NCBI GenBank assembly: GCA_946408995.1
Contig: CAMJUL010000023.1
Location: 1 to 49,873 of the forward strand
Length of the DNA stretch: 49,873 nt
Source of the DNA: an uncultured Clostridia bacterium
GTDB lineage: Bacteria; Bacillota; Clostridia; Christensenellales; Aristaeellaceae
Direction: 5' to 3'
Positions 47,485 to 49,873 of the stretch are shown here, one piece after another. Numbering within the stretch: position 1 is the stretch's first letter; each line of letters starts with the position of its first letter. The notes beneath the pieces were generated by a model, which searched no databases, had not been told where the DNA came from, and saw only the letters and a program-made list of their open reading frames with translations. A program made the position numbers and the translations under genes.

Positions 47485-49623
47485 ATGAGCGTCAAAGGCA
47501 ATTTTACCCTGCCCGGCGAGACCGGCTGTGAAAAACTGGCCCTGGAACTTTGCGAGCGCTGGGGCGCCGACGTCATCCGCGACAGCGACGGCACCCGTCT
47601 GAGCCCAGAGCTGCTCAAAGCCGGCTATCGGGTCTATTCCACCCTCTGCCCCATCCGGGAGCACAACCCCTTCCTGAAGGCGCATCCCGAGTGCCGCCAG
47701 CAGGTCTTCCTGAGCTCCTTCCCGGTAACCGCCCAGGGGGAAAGCACCGTTCTGTCCCCGCTGGAGGGCTTCTTTACCGAACAGTTTGAAATGAACGTCA
47801 CCCCGGAGGCCCTCCGGTACATGCAGGTCTGGGACCGCACCGGAAACCGCCTGCTGGAAAGGGACGAATGGACCTGGGCGGACGGAAAGGTCACTTGCGC
47901 CTCCCTCCCCGGCAGGGAATACACCGTTTCCTTCCTGGCCTGGCGGATCTGGGAAGAGATCTCCATGTACAACCACGTGACCAACCACTGGGACAAGGAG
48001 CACCTTCTGGTGCTGGACCCCTATTCCGCCCCGGCCAGAAACTATCTGCTCTCCTGGATGAAGCAGTGGCTGGAGGACCATCCGGACACCAACGTGGTCC
48101 GGTTTACCAGCCTGTTTTACAATTTCGCCTGGATCTGGGGCGCGGACGAAAGGAACCGCAGCCTGTTCACCGACTGGGCCAGCTACGATTTCACCGTATC
48201 GCCTGAAGCTCTGGCGGATTTTGAGAAGGAATACGGCTACGCCCTGACGGCCGAGGACTTCGTCCGCAAGGGCAAATACAACGCCACCCACGTGCCTCCC
48301 ACGCCCCGCAAAAAGGACTGGATGGCCTTCGTCGGCCGCTTCGTGCGCGGCCTGGCCCGGGAACTGACCGACCTGACCCATCAGTACGGCAAGGACGCCT
48401 ATGTCTTTTATGACGATTCCTGGGTGGGGCTGGAGCCCTGGAACGGTCACTTTGAGGAGATGGGCTTTGACGGCCTGATCAAATGCGTTTTCTCCGGCTT
48501 TGAGGTCCGCCTTTGCGGCGGGGTCCCCGCCCGGGTGCATGAGATCCGCTTCCACCCCTATCTGTTCCCGGTGGGGCTGGGCGGCGCCCCTACCTTCTCC
48601 CCCGGCGGCCATCCGGGGAAGGACGCCCTGGATTACTGGATCCACGTGCGCAGGGCCATGCTCCGGCAGAAAATCGACCGCACCGGCCTGGGCGGCTATC
48701 TGCACCTGATCCCGGAATACCCGGACTTTGTCTCCGCCATGGACCAGATCCTGAACGAATTCCGCGAGATCTCCGCCCTCCACGACGAGGGCGCCCCCGA
48801 GGAAGCCCCCCTGACCGTGGGCATCCTCACCTCCTGGGGCAGCCTGAGGTCCTGGACACTGTCCGGCCATTTCCACGAGACCTATATGCATCCCCTGATC
48901 CATGTGCTTGAAAGCCTCTCCGGACTGCCCTACAAGGTCCGCTTCCTCTCCTTTGAGGACGTGAACGCGGGCGCCCTTAAGGATGTAGACGCCGTCATCA
49001 ACTGCGGCTGGGAGGGCACCGCCTGGAGCGGCGGGGACGCCTGGCGGGATCCGGGACTGACCGCCCGCCTGACCTCCTTCGTGCAGAACGGCGGCGTCTT
49101 CATCGGCATCGGGGAGCCCACCGCCGCCCCCGACGGGTGGCGCAATTTCCGCTGCGCCTCCCTGTTCGGCGTGGACCGGGACGACGCGCTGTACGCCTGC
49201 CACGGCGAATACGCCTTCACCCCCGCCCCCTATGACGGGCCTCTGCCCCGCAAGGGGTCCCTGGGCCGCACGGTCCCCGTCCGCCTCCTGGACGGAGAGA
49301 CCCGGGTCCTGTATGAAGAGGACGGCCGTCCCCTGATCACCTGCCGCAAGACCGGCAAGGGCTACGGCCTGTACCTGGCAGGCTTTGCCTGGAGCCCGGA
49401 GAACACCCATGTCCTGGACGGCTTCCTCCGCTCCTTCCTGCCGGATCCCACCGTCCTGCCCGCCTGTGACCAGGCCGCCGTGGACTGTGCGGTCTTCCCC
49501 GCCTCTGGCAAGCTGGTCCTCTGCTCCTCCTCCCTGGAGACGGTGGAGGCGGTATGCCGTTACCGCGGCAAGACCTATACTGCTTCCCTGGAGCCCTGCG
49601 GGATGAAGGTCCTGCCCCTGTAA
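47485..49623 (+). CDS. lnpA: GH112 beta-1,3-galactosyl-N-acetylhexosamine phosphorylase
   Basis: 712 residues, normal for GH112, no signal peptide. It cleaves a galactosyl-beta disaccharide with phosphate, giving galactose 1-phosphate plus N-acetylhexosamine: lacto-N-biose (milk glycans) or galacto-N-biose (mucin cores). Typical blocks: YRVYSTLCPIREHNPFLKAH, MYNHVTNHWDKEHLL, VVRFTSLFYNFAWIWG, catalytic Asp (D311 or its neighbour) in YVFYDDSWVGLEPW, the Gly-rich GGVPARVHEIRFHPYLFPVG, and PTFSPGGHPGKDAL. All parts are present. Some GH112 members act on galactosyl-1,4-rhamnose, and the sequence alone does not exclude this. No adjacent sugar transporter or Leloir genes are seen; the gene has its own promoter and hairpin. 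Confidence 0.92.
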   Translation: MSVKGNFTLPGETGCEKLALELCERWGADVIRDSDGTRLSPELLKAGYRVYSTLCPIREHNPFLKAHPECRQQVFLSSFPVTAQGESTVLSPLEGFFTEQFEMNVTPEALRYMQVWDRTGNRLLERDEWTWADGKVTCASLPGREYTVSFLAWRIWEEISMYNHVTNHWDKEHLLVLDPYSAPARNYLLSWMKQWLEDHPDTNVVRFTSLFYNFAWIWGADERNRSLFTDWASYDFTVSPEALADFEKEYGYALTAEDFVRKGKYNATHVPPTPRKKDWMAFVGRFVRGLARELTDLTHQYGKDAYVFYDDSWVGLEPWNGHFEEMGFDGLIKCVFSGFEVRLCGGVPARVHEIRFHPYLFPVGLGGAPTFSPGGHPGKDALDYWIHVRRAMLRQKIDRTGLGGYLHLIPEYPDFVSAMDQILNEFREISALHDEGAPEEAPLTVGILTSWGSLRSWTLSGHFHETYMHPLIHVLESLSGLPYKVRFLSFEDVNAGALKDVDAVINCGWEGTAWSGGDAWRDPGLTARLTSFVQNGGVFIGIGEPTAAPDGWRNFRCASLFGVDRDDALYACHGEYAFTPAPYDGPLPRKGSLGRTVPVRLLDGETRVLYEEDGRPLITCRKTGKGYGLYLAGFAWSPENTHVLDGFLRSFLPDPTVLPACDQAAVDCAVFPASGKLVLCSSSLETVEAVCRYRGKTYTASLEPCGMKVLPL

Positions 49624-49629
49624 ATCCTT

Positions 49630-49665
49630 CCTTTGCGGGACGGGCCTCCCCCCGTCCCGCAAAGG
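49630..49665 (+). terminator. Terminator-like hairpin after lnpA
   Basis: Perfect 15-bp arms (49630-49644 and 49651-49665, left arm CCTTTGCGGGACGGG) with a 6-nt loop, 6 bp after the stop. It lacks a T-tract. Confidence 0.7.
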
Positions 49666-49670
49666 AATCC

Positions 49671-49699
49671 TTGACAATCCTCCCCCTTTTGGATATACT
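49671..49699 (+). promoter_or_regulatory. Strong promoter of tRNA-Ser
   Basis: Consensus TTGACA (49671-49676), 17-bp spacer, TATACT (49694-49699); the tRNA begins 25 bp after the -10. Confidence 0.85.
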
Positions 49700-49723
49700 T
49701 TCCCTGTTCCTTCGGGAATCTCT

Positions 49724-49812
49724 GGAGGGGTATCGAAGCGGTCATAACGGGGCTGACTCGAAATCAGTTTGCCTGCAAGGGCACGTGGGTTCGAATCCCA
49801 CCCTCTCCGCCA
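49724..49812 (+). tRNA. tRNA-Ser, anticodon CGA
   Basis: The acceptor arm GGAGGGG (49724-49730) pairs with CCTCTCC (49802-49808, one G-U), discriminator G, encoded CCA. The anticodon arm CTGA-CTCGAAA-TCAG gives anticodon CGA, which reads UCG. A long class-II variable arm (TTTGCCTGCAAGGGCAC) and the T-arm GTGGG-TTCGAAT-CCCAC complete a serine tRNA. Confidence 0.96.
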
Positions 49813-49820
49813 CCCAACAA

Positions 49821-49873
49821 GGGGCTGTTGCACAACCCCAGCAACAAAAAATGGAGCTATCGACCACTGAGGA
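49821..49873. other. Sequence beyond the tRNA, possible edge of an inserted element
   Basis: GGGGCTGTTGCACAACCCC (49817-49835 region) is an imperfect inverted repeat and resembles terminal inverted repeats of some insertion sequences (GGGCTGTTGCACAA). It could instead be a weak terminator of the tRNA, although no T-tract follows. The window ends before any gene can be seen. Confidence 0.3.

Noticed and set aside
49821-49873. Definite insertion sequence at the right edge
   Set aside because: Only a suggestive terminal-repeat-like motif is visible; no transposase is seen before the window ends.

Overview
The window reads as chromosomal DNA of a GC-rich, strictly anaerobic Firmicute, probably a gut or rumen member of the Clostridia. 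The evidence is clostridial-type families (DegV, a DUF815 AAA+ ATPase, a DUF4037 protein, a PrsW-like membrane protein, NptA-PhoU), an oxygen-sensitive class III ribonucleotide reductase, a GH112 phosphorylase for host glycans, and strong AGGAGG ribosome-binding sites with sigma-A-like promoters. The exact lineage cannot be fixed from the sequence alone.

Left 11 kb: a minus-strand cassette of phage virion genes (about 617-10764) read in the order scaffold-like protein, N4-gp56-type major capsid protein, small head protein, tail spike, connector-like protein, tail-tube/nozzle-like protein, long coiled-coil virion protein. No portal, terminase, integrase, repressor, holin or endolysin is present, and host genes lie immediately upstream of its first gene. 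The gaps between its genes are long and packed with dispersed hairpin repeats. A similar 14-bp palindrome occurs just outside each end. This is the most unusual part of the window.

11-16 kb: a minus-strand operon of GH27 alpha-galactosidase, zinc-ribbon protein and DegV, then a minus-strand MATE exporter and a plus-strand exodeoxyribonuclease III. 16-26 kb: a very large secreted Cys-repeat surface protein (minus); an alpha-amylase-family enzyme and a glycogen synthase with a histone-H1-like basic and acidic-repeat extension (plus); and a secreted transglutaminase-fold protein ending in recently duplicated 79-residue repeats (minus).

26-32 kb: branched-chain amino-acid synthesis, ilvB-ilvN-ilvC behind a promoter, a Val/Leu-rich leader peptide and a terminator hairpin (attenuator), then a 0.8-kb repeat-filled gap and ilvD. 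32-41 kb: a DUF815 ATPase, a PrsW-like protein, and a phosphate region in which a Na/Pi symporter and a PhoB-PhoR two-component system are divergent around 11-bp-phased direct repeats resembling Pho boxes. phoR is followed by a TPR protein, a DUF4037 protein and the activase NrdG.

41-50 kb: nrdD behind two NrdR-box-like sites, encoding a class III reductase with a C-terminal thioredoxin-like CPNC domain, followed by thioredoxin reductase. Then come a 2H phosphoesterase, a class-I glutamine amidotransferase-like peptidase, an Eis-like acetyltransferase, a GH112 galactosyl-HexNAc phosphorylase and tRNA-Ser(CGA). The carbohydrate genes (GH27, GH13, GlgA, GH112) point to cytoplasmic use of imported galactosides, alpha-glucans and host-type glycans.
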